This document shows positions 24,901 to 33,275 of a stretch of DNA of 58,173 bases, one piece after another; position 1 is the stretch's first letter, and each line of letters starts with the position of its first letter. This stretch comes from a virus. Below the pieces are notes generated by a model. The model had not been told where the DNA came from, ran no database searches, and was given only the letters and a program-made list of their open reading frames with translations. The translations under genes and the position numbers were made by a program. The stretch is taken from IMG/VR virus record IMGVR_UViG_3300025141_000105, positions 1 to 58,173 of that record. One strand, 5' to 3'.

Positions 24901-27900
24901 CTAAGATTTTTAGCTTTAGCTGGTGATATTTTTTCTTTTTTTATTTGTTCATTTAAAGACTTTAAAGCTTTTTCATAATTAAGATATTTAACCTTTTTCT
25001 TATATACAGGATTTTTTTCTATTTTAGAAAGCAATAACTTTTTCATTTTATCGTTATGAGCTATAATACTCTCTACATAGTACCTTCTACTTTTGTCAGA
25101 AAATACCGCAATAGCTTGATCATATATACCCATAGCTTCGTTACCAGCCATTAACTCATTGTATTTAGATAAGAAACTAAAGAAATCACCTGCTATTAAC
25201 TCACTAGGAGTTACGCTATTTAATTTTGATGCTCTACCCTCATATTTAACACCATCAGCTCTTGTAACTAATGTTCTCATCATTCCTGAGTGTATAGTAA
25301 AGTTAAAAGGATTATTTGTTACCTTACCTTCGCTATTAGCTAATACTCCAGCTTGCTTTTTTCTAAAAGCCATATCAGCATAAATATTATTATCAGGATG
25401 CATAACACTATCTGACTCTATAATAGTTTCATTGTTTATAATAGTTGCTACATTTTTAGCTCTATTATGTAAACCACTCTCTTTATTAAATATACTTATA
25501 CCATCTCCTTCTACATTATCTACCATAGATAAGTAGTTAATAGCCCTAGACGCTACAAGACCTTCTGTAAGTATTACTTTTAACTCACCTTGCTTGCCGT
25601 ATATTAGTCCTTTAGCCTGATACTTTCCTATTTCTACAGCAAACTTACCTTCTTTAGTAATACCCATTAAGGATTGATTGTTTAAATTAGGTTTGCCATT
25701 TTTAAATCTAGTATGACCAAAAAGTATCTGGCTTAATGTTTGCCTTTTATCTTTAAATAATATTCTTGCATTTAATAAAGCATCTTTGTCTATTAAAACT
25801 CCCTTGTTAGTATCGTCTAAAATTTCAGACAAAACTCTTTTGGCGGCAGTGTTTATATCATTCTCATCAAGAACTTCTTTGAATTTATTCTCTTTAGAAT
25901 CGTAAAATAAGTTGTCATATATTTTTGCTATTCTTTTCCCTTTAGCTGTATTTTCTTTGAGATTATTCATAACATCATTTATAACACCAGCCTCTAGAGT
26001 TTTACTCATGGTTTTATAAGTTCTCCATTTTCTAGCACCCATATATCCTATCTCTAACGCTTGTTGAGTTAAAACCTCTATATTAATACCTTCTATTGGA
26101 CCTTTAAGCTCCATTAACTTAGCATTAGTAAGAACTTTGTCTTTACCATAAACACCATCTAATACTCTTAGCATAGCCATAATCTCAGCACTATCAGACT
26201 TTCTTAATGTAGGGATAAAATCAAATGGATCATTCTGTGTACTTTTAGCTATAACATATAAATCATATAACAGCTTTTTTCTATTAATTATATTATCAGG
26301 ATTTTTAAAGTTATAAACTTCTGTAATCTTTTTTATAAAGTTAGATGTAGTTGTTGGTAGTGCAATTATCTTATTAGATTCTTTGTATTGATCTGACTCA
26401 GAAGCCTGATCCATATTTTCTTTTTCATTTAAATCTAATCCTATTTCAGAAAGTTGTTTGTCTAATACTTTATCAGCTAACTTTAAATCTGCAGGTCTAG
26501 TAATCTGAACTATAATAGCCTTTACGTATTCTCTTAACTGTTTAACATCTGTAACTTTTAAATTAGAGTCTTCTGCTATTCTTTTCATAACTCTATTAGT
26601 CATAACAGTAGGAGTTAAATTTCTACCTATAAAATCTCCTATATACATAGATACCGCTGAGTATGTAGCTCTAGATGCAAATGCTTTCTTATTAGCTCTT
26701 TTAATATCACCATAAGCAGAGTTTTGCACTACAGGTATAGTACGTTCTCCAGAATTAAAGTCTAGTAAGATGTGCTTAATAGAAGCCTCTAAGTCTAATG
26801 ACTGTATATTATCTACAGATAAATCTAAAAGTCTTTTAGCTTCTTCATCAGTGGCTAATTTCTTAGTCTTTTTATAAAACTCAATTAAATCTTTCTTTAA
26901 TAATTCTTGAGCTTCTGATCCTTTTACAATTGAATCAACCGTTCCTTTAGAATAAAGCTCTAACGTTCTAGTAAACGTCTCTTCAAGTAGATGTTTTTGT
27001 TGATCTACCCTAACATCTTTTATTCCTTGTAGTTTTAATTGTATTCTTAATTCATTAAAAAACTCTGTACTTTTTGCGCTATCACCTTGCCTTTCTGCTA
27101 ACGCTATATTTTCTGATATATTTGTAAGTATACCTTCTTCTCCTACAGGCTTATTAATTAATATATTTTTATAGATACTACCAAGAGTCATTTTATTACC
27201 GTTGTAATTCATAAGAATTAATTCAGGGTAATTTCTTTTTGTTCTTTGATATTCAGCAGACTTTGGTAAAAGCTTTTTAATTCTTTTCATTAATGGAGTG
27301 TCTTCCATTAAGCCGTAATACACATGTCCTAATTCGTGTATTAAATCAGTTTGTTCTACTTGATTCTCATTAATTAAAACAACAGAACCTATTGCTAAAG
27401 ATGTAGCTTCTTGCCCATAGTCGTCTGCTAGCTTAGATGATATTACATACCCACGTGCACCTGGGAATTGTTTTTGCACAATGCTTCTAGTTAATGCTGC
27501 TGCCCCTAATCCTGAGTGAGTATATACTTCAAGATTACGATTAATTAATATATCCTCTTGTGCAGGGATATTTTTAAAAGACTTATCAAGTAATTTTTTA
27601 AAACTTTCTTTTGTTTGCTTAACAGAACCTATTACCTTATCTATAGTGCGAGTATCTTTCTTTTTAGCTTTTTTAGTAGGGCCTTTTTGCCCTTCAAGAG
27701 TTTTTGATGTTTCTAATGGCGTTCCACTTTTTACATATTTTGCATATGAAGCGAACATTGATTTATAAGCAGTAGCATCCCCGCCAAACAATTTAGCTAT
27801 GTATTCATATAACTTATCTAAAATAGTAGAATCTTCTACTTTTATTTTATTTAAATAACCCATAAAAACAGGGTTCGTTAATGAATATGTAAGAAATTCA

Positions 27901-30900
27901 TGTATATTATCAACCGCTTTAAACCTAGATCTTGAGGATTTTGATTGAGATAAATATATACTATACAGCCCTTCTACTTCATTTATAAATTGAGTTTCTT
28001 CTTTTGATAAATACTTTAATGCTTGCGGAGCCTTTTTCTTTATTTCTAGCAAATTCATTGTTGTTGCATGTATAGTTTCATGCATTATAACTTCAGCAAA
28101 AACAGAATCATAAGACCTTTCTGTCTTTTCTGCAAACTTCTTTATGTTTTCTTTGCTAAATGATATAGTATATATAACACCTCCTTTATTGTCTTGTTTT
28201 TTATTAGTATTTCCTAACACTGTTTGGTCAGCTCCTTTTACATGCCCATCTTTAATAACAAGATCTAAAAATGCCTTTTTATTAAGGCCTAATAAAACCC
28301 TTGCTATATTTCTAAAATATGATTTATCTGACTCTTCAGCAATTCTTTTTAATAAATTACCTATAGTGTCAGACTCTACATCAATAAATTTACTATCTAC
28401 AATACCTTTATCTTTTTTATATTCTTGATATTCTAACTGACCAATAACCTTGTCTCCTACAATAACTTGAATTTTACTTTCGTATAATGGAGCGCCTTTT
28501 TGATGTTGAAAGTATAGCTTACCATTTACTTCAACTACATCAGCCTTACCAGCTACTGGCTCTACTAAATTTAACTTTATGTTTTGTGGTGTTTTTGTTA
28601 GAGCCTCTGCTCCAAAAGGTTTAGATGTAAAAAACTTAATAACTTTTCCTGTAGCTGTTTTTAACATATAGCTAGTAGTACTTGCTTTACCTTCTTTATC
28701 TACTACCTTAGATATACTTGCAGCTTCTAACTGTATCCCTTTCTTTTTAAGAGTTTCTTCTGTTTTACTGTACTCTTCTGTTTTAGGAACTACTTGAGGT
28801 TGGTCTTTTTTTTTTACGTCTTCGTCAGACTCTTGTTTCTTTTCTTCAGCAGCTTCTACTGTTTCTTTCTTAGCCTTTTTAAATTTCTCTATGGCTTCTT
28901 TTACGTCTTTATTGTTAATGATTTTATCTACACCACTACCAATAATTTTTAAAGCAGCCTTCACTCCTATTTTACCAGCCTCTAAAGCTTTAACTAATTT
29001 TTCTTTAGCAGAAGGAGTTATTTCTTCTTTAGTATATTTTTTAACGTCTTCTATAGCTTTTTTAGTTTCTTCTGATGTAACTTTATCTTTAGCTTTACCA
29101 AATAAACTTTTAGCTCCTTCTACAGCTTTACCTCCTAATTCTTTAGCTCCTTCTACAACTTTAGAAATAAGAGAGGGTTCTGCATCTGCTTTCTTTTTAG
29201 CTTCCGCTTCCGCTTTTTTAGACTCTTCTTGAGAGTATATTTTCATTTCATCTTTAGTAAGACCTTGAACTTTATATCTAGCATCTCTTTTACCTGTAGA
29301 TTCCGCTATAGGAGCCTTGTCTACTCTTAAAGTGTATATGTCTTCTATCTCCCTATTTAAAACAGCCATATCTTGGTCTAATGTTTCCATTATAGATAAA
29401 TGATTTTGCTCTAAAATTTCTAGCGCTTTCTTTTGTTTTTTATCATTTTTTATATTTTCAACAATATGTGCTTTATCTGTTTCGTATGCAGCTTTTTGTA
29501 TTGCTTGTTGAGATAAATTTCTAGACTTTCTTGTTTCTCTAAAGAAGGCTTGTTTTGCACCAGCTTCTGTTAACATACTATTAGCAGAATGTTTTAGATA
29601 ATTTTTTTCTGATGCCTCTATAGCTACTATAAATTCGTCAGCTACCTCTCTAGACATTTTTTTATCCTTAACCATATTTTCAGCATACTCATACAAAAAA
29701 GATCCATCACCCTTGTAGTTCCATATGTTTATAGCCATAGTATTATCAGTAACCATAGCTTCGGCTGCATAATACTGTTCAGGTGTTTTAGCCGCATCTA
29801 ATATTTTAGCATTAGTATTAATAGCTTCTTGATGCTCATCAAGAGCAGCGTGTCTTGCAGCAGCTGAATCAAAATAACCTCTAGCGCCACCCATAGCCCC
29901 TCCTAAACCTACAGAAGACCAAAATAAATCTCTAATTTCTGGTCTATAGTTTCCGTAATCATCTTTTACCCAATCAGTCATAGATAAATGATCTTCACCC
30001 TTAGCCTCTTGTATGTTTTTATATTTTATCCATTCTTGATATGTTTCTTGAATCCCTTCTGTTATCCCCTCAACACTTGCATAAGCTCCTGCTGCAGGTA
30101 AATTAGGCAATACTTTTCTTACAGCATAAGAGGTAAGTCCTTTTATGCTAGCTTTAAATGGATTTGATTTTAGAGGGTTTAGTAATAATCTTTTAGCCAT
30201 ATTTTTACCTATACCACCAAATAGTAATCCATATTGAACCATATCAACTGCCATCCATTTAGCATTATCATACATTACACCAGCTGCATGATTAGCCGCC
30301 TCTTCTGGAGTAAATAATTTATTTCCATTAGCATCTACCTCGTGTAACATTTCTGAATATGCTTCTCCAGAAAGATAAGCTCCTTCTGCCATATTCGCAG
30401 CAGCACCCCCTCCAATAAAACCACCAACATTACGCATAAGTTTAGTTTGTCCATATCCTAATCTCCCAGCGTCAGTGGCTAATTTCCCTAACAAACCAGT
30501 TCCTTTTACTGCATTAGCCCCCATTCCTATACCTCCACCCATAGCTCCAACATTAACACCTATCTTACCTGCTTTATTAGCTTTAGAAATACCTTTAGCA
30601 GACCACACTCCAAATCTACCTAATAATGAAGCCCCTGCTTTAGCACCTCCTCCGTAAGGTATAACAAATGACATAGCGTAAGGAACTAATCTAGATATTT
30701 TAGAAGACCAAAATTCTCCTTTAAACATATCTTGAAAAGTAATATCTTTTAAATCTTCAGAAAGAATTAATGCATTTTCATTTTGATATTCTGTACCTAT
30801 CTTTTGAAACCATTCGCCAACAGAAGTAGATGGCTCTACATCTCCTGGTCTAGCCCAAGCATTAATAAAATCTACTGTCTCACCAGTACCGTATAATAAA

Positions 30901-31253
30901 TCACCCCAACCTGCTTTTAATCCTCTTTCTACTCTCTCTCCAGTAGAGCCTATCATTGATGTAGGGTCTACTATTTGTTGATCAGGAGCAGAACCATACT
31001 TTAATTCATCTAACTTACCATACTCATCAGCAGCTAACTGTGAAGCAGCTTGACCTTGAGCCATTCTATCAAAAGTTATATTTTGTTGCCCTGAGCTATC
31101 TAGCCCTTGTATCATTGAGCTTAATGTAGATGGTCCCTCCATAGGAGCATCATATTGTTGATTGATTGCTTCTTCTGGACTAGGTACTCTTACATCGTTT
31201 TTTGCTAAATCACCTAACAACATATTTAATCCTGATCTATAGTCTTCTGCCAT
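18951..31253 (-). CDS. Giant virion protein: two-barrel RNA polymerase with two zincin motifs (4100 aa)
   Basis: One uninterrupted frame of 4100 residues. The catalytic signature is DLDGD at 2628-2632 inside VSKNWGADLDGDAVHMNF, matching the NADFDGD metal-binding loop of multisubunit RNA polymerase beta-prime. About 45 residues upstream, GTRVPSHGKVTSSIFVV matches the preceding barrel strand. Such polymerases are known in crAss-like phages, where they are virion-packaged and ejected. Other parts: hydrophobic Gly/Ala-rich region (about 190-400), Lys/Glu linker (about 670-830), HETIH (1058-1062) with EFLTYSLTNP downstream, HELGH (1306-1310) with LLEETF downstream, and ~1470 residues after the active site. 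Promoter choice and substrates are not shown. Confidence 0.88.
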   Translation of the reverse strand: MAEDYRSGLNMLLGDLAKNDVRVPSPEEAINQQYDAPMEGPSTLSSMIQGLDSSGQQNITFDRMAQGQAASQLAADEYGKLDELKYGSAPDQQIVDPTSMIGSTGERVERGLKAGWGDLLYGTGETVDFINAWARPGDVEPSTSVGEWFQKIGTEYQNENALILSEDLKDITFQDMFKGEFWSSKISRLVPYAMSFVIPYGGGAKAGASLLGRFGVWSAKGISKANKAGKIGVNVGAMGGGIGMGANAVKGTGLLGKLATDAGRLGYGQTKLMRNVGGFIGGGAAANMAEGAYLSGEAYSEMLHEVDANGNKLFTPEEAANHAAGVMYDNAKWMAVDMVQYGLLFGGIGKNMAKRLLLNPLKSNPFKASIKGLTSYAVRKVLPNLPAAGAYASVEGITEGIQETYQEWIKYKNIQEAKGEDHLSMTDWVKDDYGNYRPEIRDLFWSSVGLGGAMGGARGYFDSAAARHAALDEHQEAINTNAKILDAAKTPEQYYAAEAMVTDNTMAINIWNYKGDGSFLYEYAENMVKDKKMSREVADEFIVAIEASEKNYLKHSANSMLTEAGAKQAFFRETRKSRNLSQQAIQKAAYETDKAHIVENIKNDKKQKKALEILEQNHLSIMETLDQDMAVLNREIEDIYTLRVDKAPIAESTGKRDARYKVQGLTKDEMKIYSQEESKKAEAEAKKKADAEPSLISKVVEGAKELGGKAVEGAKSLFGKAKDKVTSEETKKAIEDVKKYTKEEITPSAKEKLVKALEAGKIGVKAALKIIGSGVDKIINNKDVKEAIEKFKKAKKETVEAAEEKKQESDEDVKKKDQPQVVPKTEEYSKTEETLKKKGIQLEAASISKVVDKEGKASTTSYMLKTATGKVIKFFTSKPFGAEALTKTPQNIKLNLVEPVAGKADVVEVNGKLYFQHQKGAPLYESKIQVIVGDKVIGQLEYQEYKKDKGIVDSKFIDVESDTIGNLLKRIAEESDKSYFRNIARVLLGLNKKAFLDLVIKDGHVKGADQTVLGNTNKKQDNKGGVIYTISFSKENIKKFAEKTERSYDSVFAEVIMHETIHATTMNLLEIKKKAPQALKYLSKEETQFINEVEGLYSIYLSQSKSSRSRFKAVDNIHEFLTYSLTNPVFMGYLNKIKVEDSTILDKLYEYIAKLFGGDATAYKSMFASYAKYVKSGTPLETSKTLEGQKGPTKKAKKKDTRTIDKVIGSVKQTKESFKKLLDKSFKNIPAQEDILINRNLEVYTHSGLGAAALTRSIVQKQFPGARGYVISSKLADDYGQEATSLAIGSVVLINENQVEQTDLIHELGHVYYGLMEDTPLMKRIKKLLPKSAEYQRTKRNYPELILMNYNGNKMTLGSIYKNILINKPVGEEGILTNISENIALAERQGDSAKSTEFFNELRIQLKLQGIKDVRVDQQKHLLEETFTRTLELYSKGTVDSIVKGSEAQELLKKDLIEFYKKTKKLATDEEAKRLLDLSVDNIQSLDLEASIKHILLDFNSGERTIPVVQNSAYGDIKRANKKAFASRATYSAVSMYIGDFIGRNLTPTVMTNRVMKRIAEDSNLKVTDVKQLREYVKAIIVQITRPADLKLADKVLDKQLSEIGLDLNEKENMDQASESDQYKESNKIIALPTTTSNFIKKITEVYNFKNPDNIINRKKLLYDLYVIAKSTQNDPFDFIPTLRKSDSAEIMAMLRVLDGVYGKDKVLTNAKLMELKGPIEGINIEVLTQQALEIGYMGARKWRTYKTMSKTLEAGVINDVMNNLKENTAKGKRIAKIYDNLFYDSKENKFKEVLDENDINTAAKRVLSEILDDTNKGVLIDKDALLNARILFKDKRQTLSQILFGHTRFKNGKPNLNNQSLMGITKEGKFAVEIGKYQAKGLIYGKQGELKVILTEGLVASRAINYLSMVDNVEGDGISIFNKESGLHNRAKNVATIINNETIIESDSVMHPDNNIYADMAFRKKQAGVLANSEGKVTNNPFNFTIHSGMMRTLVTRADGVKYEGRASKLNSVTPSELIAGDFFSFLSKYNELMAGNEAMGIYDQAIAVFSDKSRRYYVESIIAHNDKMKKLLLSKIEKNPVYKKKVKYLNYEKALKSLNEQIKKEKISPAKAKNLRKNLELKYTIFPYTISNGKIKEMPAIIERWKEYANKNAELFKGNTDLKEVKNLDAALDAFLTSYIANKFMAQQLFVHDHRQSKDQIDYIKRAAGSIASHIVFDRNTQIEPIIIKDYFVDENNNIGTEEKEGTAIENDAMGYVLPEQAKYIRAKYGEVQKVGNVFKFVYHYTETEGKLKGNTTYLKFAVHTLTPKLESTSPYLKNIGDMLRKRQEQVQEMSKTPGNLVIAASESAAKLFFDGPSGKTGSKYVYDISTSENIDQIMASQDEIYKGDNGYQALSGEGLGIQLELDKQVSERFFPSQLFYNLATNIDTKEEQKIIEEMFILRQRVMEANNYSRNKAGEENGLIVDNTATEKQVLQERDGFKSSVSADIFGVLIDSVFPKVDPRYPFVNAVYNSIATGRITHKGTKMYTKGSIAYQSASLGMGLQSYKKGLFKGDENVIASEAIVPGYLQKQGVKKGDLFIGTRVPSHGKVTSSIFVVKDFHEQIGNSPTSNITIPAHVSKNWGADLDGDAVHMNFKWTNAEVKKKGKEWREFSNEFFDKYVQLISQPKRQAEIKADINFENDAKAAIAKAESVYGSKAKQEESQLTPMGDAQMFEDNVPAKNLVGIIAALQRTFNIFSNTEEKLPFSIKINNKTEDKFFDDSTLEGGVGNWFGVAQLLNIALDNAKHQFAGKLGIDMQSVFPYVTLRRLGYSLNDLSVLFNSPIVKEYMEFKRSRSKNYISKDSDIKEMFLEDQTINFNELVMFLEKRGIKGLTTKSNKPGQAYKRFYNEKNWQKLADRITKGIEIDLNALSKGDAKAEIDTILMLYGLNKYNQDIVRPFSKAFTVHQTIEKNPLELRKIRDDIARIQAGPVIINEKAKAGGLNISYTLGASSRNSIVQHAMGLFDSVLERAQRTDIRYTQYMRDIINDATFEELNKNKLTKPKIINQIIINNLKNKIEFLKPNALKDNPTLIEEFKLLQGRNKENKFLNRIIEVNEKGNKVVINRAEITEFTSYKAIEQIKESFNQLTETEKDFVFALEAQFNGFGLTGGAGAAGSFIPFFDDVYIEKINKSMSAIIEENQTREANLVGSLATEYTDARSMLGLGGIISGNQKYSTEDKVDIASKLDNSFVDPTRKAKKIISSETSYNNDYLGSGVRMLEMDTWARDKGIDLSKISPESDTFTILRNRYDTYREQYRLVKEFEAKLERKPLSKYEINDLYELGVKFRKMDNSATKGIAHTIEKEIGQRAFRIQSEKLRKKGARQGYEYNTPGVDGVAQEDISNFQKWLGSNDMTSKRPEIQYLINEVQEEYRKYLRSFSKYKNMIESSNKSLIRSKMRSLSILERVRKGFDVDARYKFIYGNIATLENGNIRLLSEEEINQKELTEEERNYYNAYKKIGNDLLNVQDVIVPGMQMGNIESMSRSGLFGLYNATIDSSDYNRVKVKGTDQNGDKVYKTFYEWKYDVYKGRTGDITLKSGKKINELEKLRKLAKDWKSRGKHMDGSNILLSDSEYDALINNGSRLKRMMGDGDTINNIDAELIQEYERRRGVKAATISYDIHSGMLEFVRSSLFMHGENLQKNPDGFSGMNKMSVLTDSIISFNKNLDNKKAVDYLTKWWKEGFLEKKQQEGVFGKTGDKIIDSFVRLTSLRLLGFNMGIGVGNILAGKYQELRKRGGKQFILGEKRYWIDGKDKSWDLLKKHRIVEYSFDEFIHLSERKGLYGKIERWSYYFMDRSESYIQGAAFLGELTEREYNGLDPIDDQRVMQINHKISTLHGEGYTALDASMLSMYSYGRALLQFKKWFITTLRDRFKAEDIDRFGNVNIGSYRASSEFVVNLFRKYFAGEMTKKNIMDIFNESSPQRKQEIINHLNGIGIGITLLSLIALMEDDDETDSNTLRTMKKFSHDVFVTTDMNRFVNYTLKPSSYSTLRNSTKAIGEAIRGDKIKRSSAYGEKGESQAIKTLFHDVAPLAEVRKDISNIFYKGEKGEKETSSLIR

Positions 31254-31254
31254 A

Positions 31255-33273
31255 CTAATTTTGGTATTGTGATATTTGTTTGCTTAATTTTCTGCTTTGC
31301 TTGTATCTATTTTCAGGCATTATACCTTGACTATATACATCATAGTTACCCTCTTGTATTGCTTTTAACATATCTAGTACTCCTGGGCTTCCATTAATTA
31401 ATCCTTTCTTAAGAACTTGTGTAGATAAAGCCATATATTCAGAAGAGTTTCTTGCTACTTTATCTCCAATTTGTACTGGATACTCTCTTTCTTGACGCGA
31501 ATCTACGTATAAATCTGACATTAACAAAGGAATAGCTTTCTGAATTTTTGCTGAAGGAACATTAGCCATACCTAATCCTATTGATAAAGATTGGTCATAA
31601 GCGCCTATAAATTCATCTACAGCAGGAGCGGAAGGTAAATTCATTTGTTTTTGTAATATAGCATTGCTAGACGCTCTTCTTTTATTGTTATATGTTTTTT
31701 GAGCTAAACTTTGCTCGTATGTTGCCATTTGAGTTTTAACCCTATTTAAATCTGTAGAATCTATCTTTTCATTTAAAGCTGCTTGAATTGTAGGGTCTCC
31801 CATGTCTACTTTCTTATAATAAGCATCATCATGACTTACCATGTCATCGTCTATAAGCTCTGCAACAACAACATAATCAAAAACAGTATCTTTGTATTGT
31901 TCTCTTAATTTATTCATATCTGCCTCATTAGAAACGTCTGTAAGTAAGAATGCATCACCATCTTTATTCTTACCTTCTAAAGCAATATGATATCCAGTTA
32001 ATCTTAAGTCATCTGTTTCTGATTCTTGCCATGAGCCCGCACCTGTTAACCAAGTAGATGCTATATCGCTGTCTGTAATCTTATGTCCTCTTGAATCATA
32101 CAAACCTTGCATGGCTATATCGTTTACTTGACGTGATTTAGAGTTATACCTAGATGATTTAGCTTCATCTCCATAATCGCCAGCCCAAGATTGTGTTATA
32201 GCATTTTCAAGCATTTGATTATTAGCAAATACTCTACCACTACCAACCATTTGTCTTCCTTTAGCAAAAGGTGCTCTTATGCCTTTGTAGTTTTTCATTT
32301 CGTTATTCTTGTCATAGCCTCCTAATCTATCCCAATCCATAGCAGCTGTTCCGTCAAATAATTCTTTAAATGATATGCCTTGATCTCTGTTTCTAAAATA
32401 ATCACTACCCTTAGCGATACCAGTGCTTCCTACAGCATCTAATGACCTAACCATTTCTGTAGCAAACTCTGTATCAATTTCTTTAACACCATATATACCT
32501 TTATCATTAAAGAATCCAGAACCCTCATCATAGCGTAATTCTTTACCTACCCACGTTCTAATGTCCTCTTGACTTAATGATTGCATAAATGCTTGTGGAT
32601 CATCAGGATTTTGATCATTAATCATGTCCTTTATAATGGCCTGATAATTACTTCCTATAACCTCATCTAAGTCTAATTGGTCTGACATGCTTAATGCTTG
32701 ACTAGCTTGATCTAAATAATCTGATCTTAATCCGTGGAATACAAAGTTATCAGTTTCATTTTTTATAAACTGCTCGTATCTTTCACTTTGGCCTGACGTA
32801 ATAAATTGTTGATTTTTTGGATCTAAAGCTGCTATATGATATTTTTCTAAAGAAGCTTTATTTTGTTTAATTCTATTAGATATTGGATTGTCTTTTAAAT
32901 TAGCTTTATACTCTTCCATTAAATAATCTAAATTACCATTTAGCCTAGCGTTGTCTATAGAGCCATGTTCTCTTAATACATCTTGTATGTTTTTCCATCC
33001 AGATAAGTCTGTGTGCCAATTCGTAAAATCATCTACATCTTTTTGTCTTGCAAATCCATTATCAGTGTATATATCTTTTAATGCTTGGTTTGTAGCTGCT
33101 GATAATTGTTGTTGATATGCTTGGTCTCTATTTAGCTCTTGTAATTGTTGATTTTTAATTTGTTGCTGTTGTTGCATTTGCTGCATTGCCCTAGCATCAC
33201 GATTTGCTTGGATATCTCCAGCTGCCTTCATTGGGCCTGTTAAAGCATCAAAAAATCCATAATCTATTCCCAT
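31255..33273 (-). CDS. Probable ejected internal virion protein (672 aa)
   Basis: 672 residues, soluble, Gln/Asp-rich and largely helical. The first 70 residues contain a Gln-rich stretch (MQQMQQQQQIKNQQLQELN) predicted as coiled coil. It lies one base from the giant polymerase gene and two bases from the lysozyme-domain gene, the place where crAss-like and other podoviruses encode capsid cargo proteins that leave with the DNA. No enzymatic motif recognised; the role is inferred from position, size and composition. Confidence 0.6.
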   Translation of the reverse strand: MGIDYGFFDALTGPMKAAGDIQANRDARAMQQMQQQQQIKNQQLQELNRDQAYQQQLSAATNQALKDIYTDNGFARQKDVDDFTNWHTDLSGWKNIQDVLREHGSIDNARLNGNLDYLMEEYKANLKDNPISNRIKQNKASLEKYHIAALDPKNQQFITSGQSERYEQFIKNETDNFVFHGLRSDYLDQASQALSMSDQLDLDEVIGSNYQAIIKDMINDQNPDDPQAFMQSLSQEDIRTWVGKELRYDEGSGFFNDKGIYGVKEIDTEFATEMVRSLDAVGSTGIAKGSDYFRNRDQGISFKELFDGTAAMDWDRLGGYDKNNEMKNYKGIRAPFAKGRQMVGSGRVFANNQMLENAITQSWAGDYGDEAKSSRYNSKSRQVNDIAMQGLYDSRGHKITDSDIASTWLTGAGSWQESETDDLRLTGYHIALEGKNKDGDAFLLTDVSNEADMNKLREQYKDTVFDYVVVAELIDDDMVSHDDAYYKKVDMGDPTIQAALNEKIDSTDLNRVKTQMATYEQSLAQKTYNNKRRASSNAILQKQMNLPSAPAVDEFIGAYDQSLSIGLGMANVPSAKIQKAIPLLMSDLYVDSRQEREYPVQIGDKVARNSSEYMALSTQVLKKGLINGSPGVLDMLKAIQEGNYDVYSQGIMPENRYKQSRKLSKQISQYQN

Positions 33274-33275
33274 AA

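Noticed and set aside
28144-29232. Open frames on the + strand opposite the giant polymerase gene
   Set aside because: They mirror the Lys/Glu- and Ala-rich coding of the - strand gene, have atypical Ser/Leu/Pro-rich products and no upstream signals; they are shadows.
18951-31253. Stop-codon reassignment, as seen in some crAss-like phages
   Set aside because: TAA, TAG and TGA are all used as ordinary stops in well-placed genes (for example TAG at 18160 and TGA at the ATGA overlaps), and large genes are unbroken under the standard code.
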